Shown in pieces: positions 17,147-25,483 of a DNA stretch of 64,000 nt. Position 1 is the first letter of the stretch. Each line of letters opens with the position of its first letter. A program made the translations under genes and the position numbers. This DNA is from Spirochaeta cellobiosiphila DSM 17781 (GTDB taxonomy: Bacteria > Spirochaetota > Spirochaetia > DSM-17781): assembly GCF_000426705.1 (NCBI RefSeq), contig NZ_KE384556.1, forward strand, positions 180,876-244,875. Direction: 5' to 3'. The notes under the pieces are model-generated. The model did no database searches, had not been told where the DNA came from, and was given only the letters and a program-made list of their open reading frames with translations.

Positions 17147-18509
17147 GAGAGTAACCATCATGGGCCTGGGCTTACATGGAGGAGGATTAGCGTCCGCCCG
17201 ATTCTTTGCAGAACAAGGAGCATTCGTTACGGTCACTGATTTTAAAAGCCCAGCAGAGTTAGAACCTAGTATCAACAAATTATCAGATCTTTCTATCAAA
17301 TATGAATTGGGAGGACACAAGGAATCAGACTTTACAGAAGCTGATATTGTTGTCAAAAATCCTGCAGTCCGTATGAATAATCCCTATTTGGCTATGGCCA
17401 AAAGAGTCGAGACAGATATTTCCACCTTTCTCACATTCTATCAAGGCCCGCTTATTGCCGTAACAGGATCAAAGGGCAAATCCACAACAGTTAGTGCTAT
17501 CTATCATGTACTAAAACAAATAGACCCTCGTACCCAATTAGGGGGAAATATTACAGTCAGTCCCCTTACCTTCCTTAATAGTATAGATGATACAACGCCA
17601 GTCATACTGGAGCTCTCCAGTTGGCAATTAGGAGATTTAAAATCCCGTGGTCTGTTACATCCCAAAGTATCTGTTATTACCAATATTTATCCTGATCATC
17701 TTAACACCTATAATGGCTCGATGGACTTATACGTTGAGGACAAAAAGCTTATTTACAAAGAACAAAATCCTGAATCCTTCAGCGTTTTTCAGAGTAAAGG
17801 AGAATATTCAGATCAATTCATCAGGGAAAGTCCTTGTCATCTAGGTTTATATGGAGAAAAGCGTCCCCAATCAGAACTTGAACACCTGAAAGCAGTAGCT
17901 TGGATTGAGAAGGAACAGGGGAGATGTCTGATCGAAGAAAAGGATGAGATATTACTAGACCTTCCCCATCAACTACCTGGTAATCATATGAGACTCAACT
18001 TACTATGTGCTGCTTTGTGTCTGAGATTATTTGGCATAGAAGCTGAGGCTATACGCAAGAGGATCGCCGGCTTTGATGGGGTACCCCATCGTTTAGAGCT
18101 TGTGGCCCAGCCTGAGGGAATCAAATGTTATAACGATTCAGCGGCAACTATTCCAGAAGCAGCGAACGCCGCTTTTCTAAGCTTTCCCCATAAGAAAGTG
18201 ATAGCGATCACAGGCGGTACAGATAAGGATCTGGATTTTTCTGTCATACAGGAGGGATTAGAGAACTGTAAAGCTATCATCCTTCTCAAAGGAAGTGGGA
18301 CAAACAAGCTCATTCCCCTACTGAATAATTGGGAACTTCCCTACGAAGGACCTTTTGATGATCTGGAAAAAGCTATACATAAAGCATGGGAAAGAGCTGA
18401 GACATCGGACATTCTTGTCCTCAGTCCAGGCTGTGCTTCCTTTGAAATGTTCAAAAATGAGTTTCACCGGGGTGACTTATTCAGAGAACTTTGTCAGAAC
18501 TTAAGTTAA
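17121..18509 (+). CDS. murD: UDP-N-acetylmuramoyl-L-alanine--D-glutamate ligase
   Basis: 462 residues of the Mur ligase family. N-terminal nucleotide-fold motif VTIMGLGLHGGGLASARFF, ATP loop AVTGSKGKSTTVSAI, ELSSWQLGDL (the MurD-type motif), NIYPDHLNTY, GVPHRLE and NDSAATIPEA. It adds D-Glu to UDP-MurNAc-L-Ala in peptidoglycan synthesis. The ATG at 17121 is preferred over an adjacent upstream TTG. It overlaps the preceding unknown gene; no other dcw-cluster genes are nearby, so murD has been split off from the usual mur cluster. Confidence 0.95.
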   Translation: MKDWNLQNKRVTIMGLGLHGGGLASARFFAEQGAFVTVTDFKSPAELEPSINKLSDLSIKYELGGHKESDFTEADIVVKNPAVRMNNPYLAMAKRVETDISTFLTFYQGPLIAVTGSKGKSTTVSAIYHVLKQIDPRTQLGGNITVSPLTFLNSIDDTTPVILELSSWQLGDLKSRGLLHPKVSVITNIYPDHLNTYNGSMDLYVEDKKLIYKEQNPESFSVFQSKGEYSDQFIRESPCHLGLYGEKRPQSELEHLKAVAWIEKEQGRCLIEEKDEILLDLPHQLPGNHMRLNLLCAALCLRLFGIEAEAIRKRIAGFDGVPHRLELVAQPEGIKCYNDSAATIPEAANAAFLSFPHKKVIAITGGTDKDLDFSVIQEGLENCKAIILLKGSGTNKLIPLLNNWELPYEGPFDDLEKAIHKAWERAETSDILVLSPGCASFEMFKNEFHRGDLFRELCQNLS

Positions 18510-18516
18510 AAGAACT

Positions 18517-19368
18517 CTAGCCTAGATCCATATCCTGCCACTTATTATTGTAATAAAGGCGCACAGAAGAATATCCTCCCTTGCGGATGAAGTCTAAACC
18601 TTCAGTAAAGTAGAAATCCAAATGATCAGGATGGTGTGCATCAGAGTTTACCAAGACAGGGATTCCTGCTTTTCGCATTTCAGGTAACCATTTAGGATCT
18701 GGGTAGACAGTATCTACGGCACCTCGGCTAATCCCCCCGGTATTCACTTCCATAGCAACATGAGATTCTCTGTACTGTCCTATCTGAACGAGGGTATCAG
18801 CAACGATTTGCTCATACCAATCCTGAGTTTCATCAAAATAATGACCTTTTTTATTACGTTTCTTGATCAGATCAAAATGGCCTATGATGGAGAATCCTCC
18901 TTCTTTAACCATTTGGACAATATTCTGATAATAGCTTTGAACAAAGGCCTTACTATCTTTTTTAAAAATCTGTGTGTATAGAAAATCCACTTCTTCTTGT
19001 GGACCATCTATCGTCAATAAATGATGAGAATCTGCCGGTAAGTAGTGAACAGAACCTACTATAACATCAAGATTCAATTCTTGAAACTTTGAAAGTGCCG
19101 GCCCTGTGATTCCAGGAATGTAATCGATCTCAAGCCCTTTGTATAACTCAATCTGACCTTTATACTTCACCTGAAGTTCTTCAATTTCCTTCAAATAAGA
19201 GCCAAGTTTATCTTCTGGCATGGTCCAATCTGTATGAAAAGGGACTGGACCATGACTAGTAAATCCTATGGCATCAAAATCTCTTTGAATTGCCGATTCA
19301 ATATAATCTTCTAATTCCCCCTGTCCATCACAATAATGACTATGGGAATGATAATTTGCTTTTAACAT
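18517..19368 (-). CDS. hisK: PHP-type histidinol-phosphatase (HisK/HisJ)
   Basis: About 283 residues with PHP metal motifs NYHSHSHYCDGQGELEDY, GFTSHGP, GLEIDYIPG, VGSVHYLP, GHFDL and VNSDAHHP, closely matching the monofunctional histidinol-phosphate phosphatase of Gram-positive type (HisJ/HisK). It would release histidinol from histidinol phosphate, the step before HisD. The ATG at 19368 starts just before the first metal motif; a TTG at 19392 would extend it by 8 residues, and neither has a strong ribosome site. It converges with murD (7-base gap) and diverges from a signalling gene across a perfect palindrome. Confidence 0.85.
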   Translation of the reverse strand: MLKANYHSHSHYCDGQGELEDYIESAIQRDFDAIGFTSHGPVPFHTDWTMPEDKLGSYLKEIEELQVKYKGQIELYKGLEIDYIPGITGPALSKFQELNLDVIVGSVHYLPADSHHLLTIDGPQEEVDFLYTQIFKKDSKAFVQSYYQNIVQMVKEGGFSIIGHFDLIKKRNKKGHYFDETQDWYEQIVADTLVQIGQYRESHVAMEVNTGGISRGAVDTVYPDPKWLPEMRKAGIPVLVNSDAHHPDHLDFYFTEGLDFIRKGGYSSVRLYYNNKWQDMDLG

Positions 19369-19422
19369 ACAAATAATATAACCTAAGTTCAACTTTGAAT
19401 AAATCCCTTGCGAAGTACAGAA

Positions 19423-19442
19423 TATACAGGTTAACCTGTATA
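19423..19442. promoter_or_regulatory. Perfect 20-base palindrome, candidate operator
   Basis: TATACAGGTTAACCTGTATA reads the same on both strands. It ends one base before the GTG of the response-regulator/kinase gene and lies 55 bases from the divergent hisK start. A dimeric repressor bound here would block translation-initiation-region transcription to the right. No regulator gene is obviously paired with it. Confidence 0.5.
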
Positions 19443-19443
19443 A

Positions 19444-20949
19444 GTGAATGGTAACTTAACTTATACAGATGAGACTCTCTTTCCTACTCAACCGGATTCC
19501 TCTTTTTGGAAGGTTATGATTTCTGATGATACACCGGAAGTCCATGCTGTGACAAAGTTAGCCTTGAAGAATTTCACCTTTGAAGACAAACCCATTCGAT
19601 TTCTCAGTGCGTACAGTGGATCTGAGACCATAGATTTGATCAAAAAGAATCCTGACACAGCGCTAATACTGCTAGACGTGGTCATGGAACATGAAAACAC
19701 TGGACTGGAAGTGGTTAAGAACATCCGGGAACAGTTGGACAATCATCATATCCGGATCATACTCAGAACAGGGCAGCCGGGCTTTGCACCAGAACGAAAA
19801 GTGATTATTGAGTATGATATTAACGATTATCGAGAAAAAACAGAGTTAACAGCCCAAAAATTATTCACAACCATAACAAGCGCCCTGAGGTCTTATAGAG
19901 ACATTTTGACAATCGAAAAGAGCCGGCAAGGTCTAGCCTATATAATCAGTGAAGGCAACAATCTTCTCAAATGTAAAACTCTTGAAGATTTCTCACAAAT
20001 CTCCTATCAAGGGATCCTTAGGTATCTAACTGAAAAAGAAGGTCATAGGATTGTCCACTCCAGTGTTATCCATTACATCAATGGGGTCCCCCAGGTAGCA
20101 CAAGACTCCCTTCCCAATCCAATGGTATTAGCTCAAACACAACCTATGTCATTTCCCTTCTTCAAGGATAATACCTATTGGGATCGTCTTGCAGTCAATG
20201 ACACAGATTATCTATGTTATTATTTTGAAACAAGTGAAGTATTAACCTCTACAGAACAGGAGATTCTCAAAACATTCTCCTCCTCTTTAAAATTAAATTT
20301 GGACAATCTCAACCTAGTCAGTGAGCTGGAAAAGTCCTTAAAAGAAAAGCAGATCATGCTGAAAGAGATACATCACAGGGTAAAGAATAACCTTCAAATT
20401 ATCTCAAGTCTTCTGAATATGCAGACTGACAAACTCAAAAATGATAATGATAAAGAGTTATTCCATGAAAGCAAGAGTCGTATATTATCAATGGCTCTTG
20501 TCCATGAAAAGCTCTATCAAGCACCAGACTTGGCGGGAGTAGATTTCAAGGACTACCTGATTACGATTATCCATGAATTACTTTATAGCTATGATCAATA
20601 TGGGAATATTGATGTGGATATACAGGCAGAACCACTTATATTAGGAGTAGATGCGGCTATCCCTTGTGGACTTATCGTTAATGAAATCATTACAAATGCT
20701 ATAAAATATGCCTTCAAATCTCAAGAACAAGGGGTAATCTCAGTCAGACTTCATTCTACCTGCGGGGAAACAACTTTAGAGTTGTGGGATAATGGAGTTG
20801 GGTTCCCGGAAGGATTTGATACTAATCAATTAGACACTTTGGGATTACAGCTCATTACTCTGTTATCAAAGCAACTAGAAGGTACGATAGATATTGAAAG
20901 CAAAAAGGGAGTCTATTTCAAATTAGTATTCCCCTCTTGTAAAAGTTAA
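19444..20949 (+). CDS. Response regulator fused to HisKA_2-type histidine kinase
   Basis: 501 residues. An N-terminal receiver (ISDDTPEVH acidic pair, Asp in ALILLDVVMEHENTG, LRTGQPG) of the DUF3369-associated type is followed by a GAF-like/DUF3369 middle and a HisKA_2 module: EIHHRVKNNLQIISSLLNMQ with the phospho-His, NEIITNAIKYAF (N box), DNGVGFPEG and LGLQLITLLSKQ. No membrane helix, so it is a soluble relay kinase driven by phosphorylation of its receiver. The GTG start lacks a clear ribosome site and abuts the palindrome at 19423-19442. It converges with a second kinase (4-base overlap), suggesting a locally assembled phosphorelay. Confidence 0.85.
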   Translation: MNGNLTYTDETLFPTQPDSSFWKVMISDDTPEVHAVTKLALKNFTFEDKPIRFLSAYSGSETIDLIKKNPDTALILLDVVMEHENTGLEVVKNIREQLDNHHIRIILRTGQPGFAPERKVIIEYDINDYREKTELTAQKLFTTITSALRSYRDILTIEKSRQGLAYIISEGNNLLKCKTLEDFSQISYQGILRYLTEKEGHRIVHSSVIHYINGVPQVAQDSLPNPMVLAQTQPMSFPFFKDNTYWDRLAVNDTDYLCYYFETSEVLTSTEQEILKTFSSSLKLNLDNLNLVSELEKSLKEKQIMLKEIHHRVKNNLQIISSLLNMQTDKLKNDNDKELFHESKSRILSMALVHEKLYQAPDLAGVDFKDYLITIIHELLYSYDQYGNIDVDIQAEPLILGVDAAIPCGLIVNEIITNAIKYAFKSQEQGVISVRLHSTCGETTLELWDNGVGFPEGFDTNQLDTLGLQLITLLSKQLEGTIDIESKKGVYFKLVFPSCKS

Positions 20950-22481
20950 GATTCAAAAGATTTCTTCGGAATGATCACTTCTACAAAAAAACCCCTATCA
21001 GGTTCTGTATAGATAGCCAGTTCTCCATGAAATATATAATTAATAGCAGAATTGGCAACAGATATACCTAAGGACAATCCTGTAGACCAATCTCTTTCCA
21101 AAAGAGGCTTAAATAATGGCAATAATTCATCTTGATTACCTCCCTTTCCATGATCATCCACTTTGATATGAATAAAGGATTCTTCGCAGAAGACACTTAT
21201 GATTCCCTCGCCAGAGCCATTATCGTAGGCATGAACGATAACATTTTCAATAAAAGGAGACAGGATACGATACATTGTTTCATTATGGGAGAAGAGAGAT
21301 ACCTCTTCCTGGGGAAAGTGAAAATCCCATTCAATAGCTGGATTACTATAGCGAAACATAACATCTGCCACAATCCATTTAATGGTTTCTTTTAGGTCCA
21401 GGGTATGGTTGCTTTCCGGTAATTCTAAAGCAATGGTTTTTATTTTATTCATAACCTTGATGGAATCATTAATGGAATTCTTGGCTATATTGAAACTTTC
21501 CCGATCATGTTGATTTAAACTAGGTTGAAGGATATCTAAAGCCATTTTTGACACGGACAAATGAGAATTGAGTTCATGATTAAGTCGAAGGATAAATTGA
21601 GCCAAACTGTTAAATTTTTCTTGGGTTAATAATCGGTTTTGACTATCTACTAATTCACGGAATTGCTTGCCCAATAAGCGATTCTGATCAGATAAGGTCT
21701 GTGTCATATTAATAAGGTTGTCATAGAAATCCTGAACTTCCTTCACACCTGTTTCCAGGGGGGTAAAGTTTAAACCCTCTGCAACTCTCTTTGTGTCTAT
21801 CAAAATAATATCTTTCCAATACAGAATTAAAGCGACTTGATCCATCAGATACAATCCGGAAAGAAGAATTAATCCAATAAAGATTGCCACAAAAGCGGTG
21901 AACAAAGTACGATAGGTATAAGTGAATCCACGGGCATAGCGATTTGATATATTGGAAAACACATCACGAAATTGTCTAAAAGCTTCAACAGTTTGAACAG
22001 CTTTCTTTCTTAATTGATAGAAGGAAAAATATAGACTTCCATGAACCCCCTCAGGATCCAGGACCTTTAAATCTATAGAACCAGATTTTAAGGCATCTTC
22101 ATATAAAGGATTCTTCTGAATATCCCTTATGATCTGAAAACAGCTTTGAGAATAGGAAAGGAAATAATCCCAGAGGGCTAGAAGACGTGTATATTCAGAG
22201 TTATGCTGTGATTCAAGTTCAAAATCCTGTAACTGCCTCCTAATGTATTCCTGTTTATCTTCCAGAGGCTTGATAGAAGTTTTCCAATCAGATGGTTTAT
22301 AGGATGCCAATATTAAGTCAAAAGTAAAAGACTCCAGTTCCTGATTAAGACTGGTCATCTTTTTTTCAGAGTCATAATTGCTTCTTAAGGTGTTTACAAC
22401 ATGAAAAGGCACGATCAAAGCGAATAAGAAACTAAACGCTATCAAAAGGATACCTATGTAAACTCGTTTTTTAATGGTCAT
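20946..22481 (-). CDS. Membrane histidine kinase with divergent H-box
   Basis: 511 residues: membrane helix at about 7-27, a helical extracytoplasmic domain of some 160 residues, a second helix at about 198-220, a coiled-coil linker, and a kinase core with LNHELNSHLSVSKMALDIL (phospho-acceptor His) and a degenerate HATPase_c domain (ENVIVHAYDN, VDDHGKGG, GLSLGISVANSAI). The H-box Glu-Leu-Asn replaces the common Glu-Leu-Arg/Lys-x-Pro, and the glycine boxes are loose, so activity may be low or regulatory. No regulator gene is adjacent on this strand. The stop overlaps that of the convergent receiver-kinase. Confidence 0.75.
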   Translation of the reverse strand: MTIKKRVYIGILLIAFSFLFALIVPFHVVNTLRSNYDSEKKMTSLNQELESFTFDLILASYKPSDWKTSIKPLEDKQEYIRRQLQDFELESQHNSEYTRLLALWDYFLSYSQSCFQIIRDIQKNPLYEDALKSGSIDLKVLDPEGVHGSLYFSFYQLRKKAVQTVEAFRQFRDVFSNISNRYARGFTYTYRTLFTAFVAIFIGLILLSGLYLMDQVALILYWKDIILIDTKRVAEGLNFTPLETGVKEVQDFYDNLINMTQTLSDQNRLLGKQFRELVDSQNRLLTQEKFNSLAQFILRLNHELNSHLSVSKMALDILQPSLNQHDRESFNIAKNSINDSIKVMNKIKTIALELPESNHTLDLKETIKWIVADVMFRYSNPAIEWDFHFPQEEVSLFSHNETMYRILSPFIENVIVHAYDNGSGEGIISVFCEESFIHIKVDDHGKGGNQDELLPLFKPLLERDWSTGLSLGISVANSAINYIFHGELAIYTEPDRGFFVEVIIPKKSFES

Positions 22482-22520
22482 GATAAAATTGTTTTTTTCA
22501 TCCTCTGTAGACCATAAAGT

Positions 22521-22736
22521 CTAACGTTTTGCTGCAATCTCTGCTTCTGCTCTCGCAGTCTCTGAAGGATAGAGATTAGCGGATACAGATTCCTTTCCCA
22601 AGGAATCAGCAACTTTATATCTGGCACATCCTAACGGATCAGTCAAACAAAAGGCTTTAGTTACCTCTTCGGCAAGTTCAGGCTTCCCCTGTAGTTTACA
22701 GTGTATAAATAGACAAATATCATAATACTTACACAT
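22521..22736 (-). CDS. Cys-rich small protein
   Basis: 71 residues with five Cys (2, 8, 13, 30, 37) in the N-terminal half, a spacing that could hold zinc or an iron-sulfur centre, and an acidic, alanine-rich helical tail. No family name recognised. It lies 39 bases before the start of the membrane kinase gene on the same strand, so the two are probably co-transcribed. The ribosome site (GAGAGGGGG) is rather distant. The conserved-looking Cys pattern argues that this is a gene, but evidence is limited. Confidence 0.5.
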   Translation of the reverse strand: MCKYYDICLFIHCKLQGKPELAEEVTKAFCLTDPLGCARYKVADSLGKESVSANLYPSETARAEAEIAAKR

Positions 22737-22821
22737 AGAAACGCGTTAGTCCCCCTCTCCCATAATTAGTGTAAGATATTCTCAATGAAATAAATAGAAT
22801 ATGACAAAAATTTTACATAAC

Positions 22822-22850
22822 TTGACAAAATAAAGGATAGGGTTTTAATT
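22822..22850 (+). promoter_or_regulatory. Promoter suggesting a leaderless FHA-LuxR transcript
   Basis: TTGACA (22822-22827), a 17-base spacer and TTAATT (22845-22850) put the expected start of transcription at about 22857, on or beside the ATG at 22858. There is no Shine-Dalgarno sequence before that ATG. Confidence 0.45.
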
Positions 22851-22857
22851 TTACCCC

Positions 22858-23439
22858 ATGGCAGAACATCTACTATGGTATCTAGAAGGGAAGATGTATG
22901 ATGGGGAGTCCTTGATTATATCCATAGATAAAAGCCCCTACAAAATTGGAAGAAGTGAAGATTGTGATTTAACACTGTCATCACCAAAGATTAGCCGCGT
23001 TCATGCACAGTTAAGTGTATGGAAAGACACCCTATCCATTGAAGATATGGACAGCACAAACGGAACCTTTGTGAACAACAAACAAACACAGGGGGAAATC
23101 GTCTTAACCAGTGGAGATGTTCTCCAAATAGGTGACAATTTGTTTAAAATAACAAAGCGTCAGCTCAATGATGGACCTGATTTTAGCCGAACACTGATTC
23201 ACGAATCCAAAGAAAACAGGGAGAGCTTTGCTGATCATTATGGATTAAGCAAAAGGGAAGCAGAAGTGTTATTCTATCTATTAGATGGGAAATCAGGAAC
23301 AACCATAGCAGAAGCTCTCTGTGTATCACCGGGGACAGCAAAGCATCATATTCTTAGCATTTATAAGAAAACAGAAACCCATTCAAAGCTAGAGTTAAGC
23401 ACTCTCTACCGAAACTACGAATTGTTCACTCAGGGTTGA
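22858..23439 (+). CDS. FHA domain-LuxR HTH transcriptional regulator
   Basis: 193 residues. FHA domain (about 25-100) with the phosphothreonine-binding set: GRSEDCDL, SRVHAQL and DSTNGTFVNN. It is joined to a LuxR-type helix-turn-helix (about 128-185): LSKREAEVLFYLLDG, TTIAEALCVSPGTAKHHI. It would bind a Thr-phosphorylated partner and control transcription; no active Ser/Thr kinase is encoded in the window, only a pseudokinase. It overlaps the convergent Hpt gene by 10 bases. No ribosome site precedes the ATG, so the message may be leaderless. Confidence 0.85.
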   Translation: MAEHLLWYLEGKMYDGESLIISIDKSPYKIGRSEDCDLTLSSPKISRVHAQLSVWKDTLSIEDMDSTNGTFVNNKQTQGEIVLTSGDVLQIGDNLFKITKRQLNDGPDFSRTLIHESKENRESFADHYGLSKREAEVLFYLLDGKSGTTIAEALCVSPGTAKHHILSIYKKTETHSKLELSTLYRNYELFTQG

Positions 23440-23762
23440 TCCTCTTCCTCCAGGTTATCAGGGAGAAGAACTAAGGAATGTATATAACTATTAAGTAATT
23501 GAATATGGAGGAAAGCTTGATCAGTTTCTCCCATCTTTAAGTAATGTTCAATAATCCTACCAAGATCACTGATATATTGAATCCCGAATATACCCCCATT
23601 CCCTTTTACCTTATGCGCCCAATTAAGCAGACGATCATCATCCTTATCCTTTTTATCACTTAATAACTTATCACAATCGGCAGTCAACCCTTTGATATAA
23701 GCCTCTGCAAAGGGAATAACTAATGGGTCAACATAAACACGTTCAACAGGAATCATTTCCAT
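23430..23762 (-). CDS. Hpt-domain phosphotransfer protein
   Basis: About 110 residues forming a single histidine phosphotransfer domain: the helix LLNWAHKVKGNGGIFGI carries the phospho-acceptor His50 and the typical K-G-x(n)-G pattern. It would shuttle phosphate between receivers in a multistep relay, plausibly the kinases and receiver encoded within 4 kb. The frame extends to 23861, but that would begin inside the msrA terminator hairpin, so the ATG at 23762 (or 23756) is more likely; neither has a strong ribosome site. Confidence 0.75.
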   Translation of the reverse strand: MEMIPVERVYVDPLVIPFAEAYIKGLTADCDKLLSDKKDKDDDRLLNWAHKVKGNGGIFGIQYISDLGRIIEHYLKMGETDQAFLHIQLLNSYIHSLVLLPDNLEEEDQP

Positions 23763-23836
23763 AGTGTAAAAGTTCTCAAGTACAATGTCAAAAATAATAT
23801 AGATAATGGAAAACTTTGATATCAAATTAAGAAAAG

Positions 23837-23870
23837 CCCCCGGATCGCCATCTAAAGGCAAATCCGGGGG
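23837..23870 (-). terminator. Intrinsic terminator of msrA
   Basis: On the minus strand CCCCCGGAT (23862-23870) pairs with ATCCGGGGG (23837-23845) around a 16-base loop and is followed by CTTTTC. It isolates msrA from the Hpt gene. Confidence 0.75.
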
Positions 23871-23881
23871 GAATGGGTATT

Positions 23882-24385
23882 TTAATCGAAACCGAGCTTC
23901 TTCAGCTTGGGGGCTATAATCACCCTACAGAAACTAGCATTACGGTTGTTGTCAAAATATTCCTGATGATAATCTTCAGCAGGAAAGAAATTCTCTAATG
24001 GTGCGATCTCCGTAACAATAGGGTCTGCAAAATCTTTCTGAGCATTCTCCAGTGAGGCTTCTGCTTTCACCCGCTGTTCATCATTGTGATAAAAAATCAC
24101 AGAGCGGTACTGAGTGCCTACATCTGCTCCTTGACGGTTTAAAGTGGTAGGATCATGAGCGATCCAGAATAACTGGAGCAACTTATCATAACTGATCACT
24201 TCAGGATCAAAACGAATCTGTACAACTTCCGCATGACCAGTATCGCCTGTACAAACTTCTTGATAAGTAGGATTATCTTTATATCCTCCAGAATAACCAG
24301 ATATTGCTTCTATAACACCCTTCTGACGTTCGAATACTGCTTCAACACACCAAAAACAGCCTCCGCCGATTGTCATTGTATCCAA
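23882..24385 (-). CDS. msrA: Peptide methionine sulfoxide reductase A
   Basis: 167 residues with the catalytic GGGCFWCVEAVF motif near the N-terminus, SGYSGGYKDNPTYQEVC, and a late Cys (NASFCRVI) that could resolve the disulfide. It reduces the S-form of methionine sulfoxide in damaged proteins. A TTG at 24385 stands 4 bases after GGAGG; an ATG 9 bases further in gives the usual start of the family. Single gene with its own terminator. No msrB in the window. Confidence 0.93.
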   Translation of the reverse strand: MDTMTIGGGCFWCVEAVFERQKGVIEAISGYSGGYKDNPTYQEVCTGDTGHAEVVQIRFDPEVISYDKLLQLFWIAHDPTTLNRQGADVGTQYRSVIFYHNDEQRVKAEASLENAQKDFADPIVTEIAPLENFFPAEDYHQEYFDNNRNASFCRVIIAPKLKKLGFD

Positions 24386-24435
24386 GGTTCCTCCTCAGGT
24401 AAGGTTCATACCTTTATATTAGAATAAAATACCAT

Positions 24436-24493
24436 TACAATTGACAAATGGCCACTAATCCTTTCATATAAGCATAGGATGTCTACAATTGAC
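24436..24493. repeat. Direct repeat TACAATTGAC upstream of the DUF898 gene
   Basis: The 10-mer TACAATTGAC occurs at 24436-24445 and 24484-24493, 48 bases apart, in the gap between msrA and the DUF898 gene. Both copies end in a TTGAC that could be a -35 element, and TATAAT (24507-24512) lies downstream at imperfect spacing. It could be a pair of operator or promoter elements. Confidence 0.3.
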
Positions 24494-24529
24494 CATAATG
24501 TATTACTATAATTAATGAAAGGAGACATA

Positions 24530-25483
24530 ATGGAAAAAAGAAGCGTTTTAAGATTCCAAGGAAATGGAAAAGAATTATTTGGTATTTATGTTATCAATAT
24601 GGTCCTAACCGTTTTAACCTTAGGTATTTATGCGGCCTGGGCCAAATCCAAGCGTTTAAAATACATCTATTCCAACACGGAATTTGCCAATGGGCGATTC
24701 AGATATCACGGAGAAGGAATTGAAATATTCAAAGGATTCCTAAAGTTTCTGGCGGTACTGGTAGTTATATACTTAGTGTATTTAGTAGGAGTGTTCTTAG
24801 AAGATAACACTATCATAGCCCTGGGATCGATCATATGGACACTTGGGTTTATTACTGTGATCCCCTTAGCTATTCATGGCGGAATGAAATACCGAATGTC
24901 CAGAACATCCTGGAATGGTATCCATTTTGGATATAGAGGCGACAAGAAAACACTACTCAAACTTTATCTTAAAAATGTAGGTCTAACGATTATAACTCTT
25001 GGTATATATTTCCCTTGGTTACAGGCCAATTTACAGAAATACATCATCTCTCATATCCGATTTGGCAATATAAAAGTTGAGTGGACTGGGACAGGGGGTG
25101 AATTATTTAAAATCCATTTGAAAGGAATCTTACTCACCTTTATTACCTTTGGCATTTATACATTTTGGTATCAAAAACACCTAATGAATTATCACTTTGG
25201 CCATGTAGTAGCCTATCAGGATGAGACTAAACTGATCATGATTCCCCATTTCTCAGCAGGAGAAATATTCATGGTCGGTGTTGCTAATTATTTTACTATT
25301 TTATTCACTCTCGGATTAGGCTATCCTTGGGCTGTTATTAGAATCATCAAGATGTATTTAGAGAATCTCATAGTCGAAGGGGACTTTGATCCTGACATTA
25401 TTAGACAAACAGAAGAAGATTATTCTGATGCTACTGGGGAAGGCTTTTTGGATGCCTTTGATATCGGTGACGGACTGTTCTAA
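24530..25483 (+). CDS. DUF898 (YjgN-family) membrane protein
   Basis: 317 residues with the DUF898 repeat pattern: GKELFGIYVINMVLTVLTLG, GIYAAWAKSKRLKYI, FRYHGEG, then three further rounds of glycine-rich membrane segments ending in GIYFPW, GIYTFWYQ and GYPWAVIR. Six or more membrane helices. The ATG at 24530 follows AAAGGAG. Function of the family is unknown. Its stop overlaps the ATG of an M48 peptidase (TAATG), a pairing seen in other bacteria, which suggests the two act together at the inner membrane. Confidence 0.85.
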   Translation: MEKRSVLRFQGNGKELFGIYVINMVLTVLTLGIYAAWAKSKRLKYIYSNTEFANGRFRYHGEGIEIFKGFLKFLAVLVVIYLVYLVGVFLEDNTIIALGSIIWTLGFITVIPLAIHGGMKYRMSRTSWNGIHFGYRGDKKTLLKLYLKNVGLTIITLGIYFPWLQANLQKYIISHIRFGNIKVEWTGTGGELFKIHLKGILLTFITFGIYTFWYQKHLMNYHFGHVVAYQDETKLIMIPHFSAGEIFMVGVANYFTILFTLGLGYPWAVIRIIKMYLENLIVEGDFDPDIIRQTEEDYSDATGEGFLDAFDIGDGLF

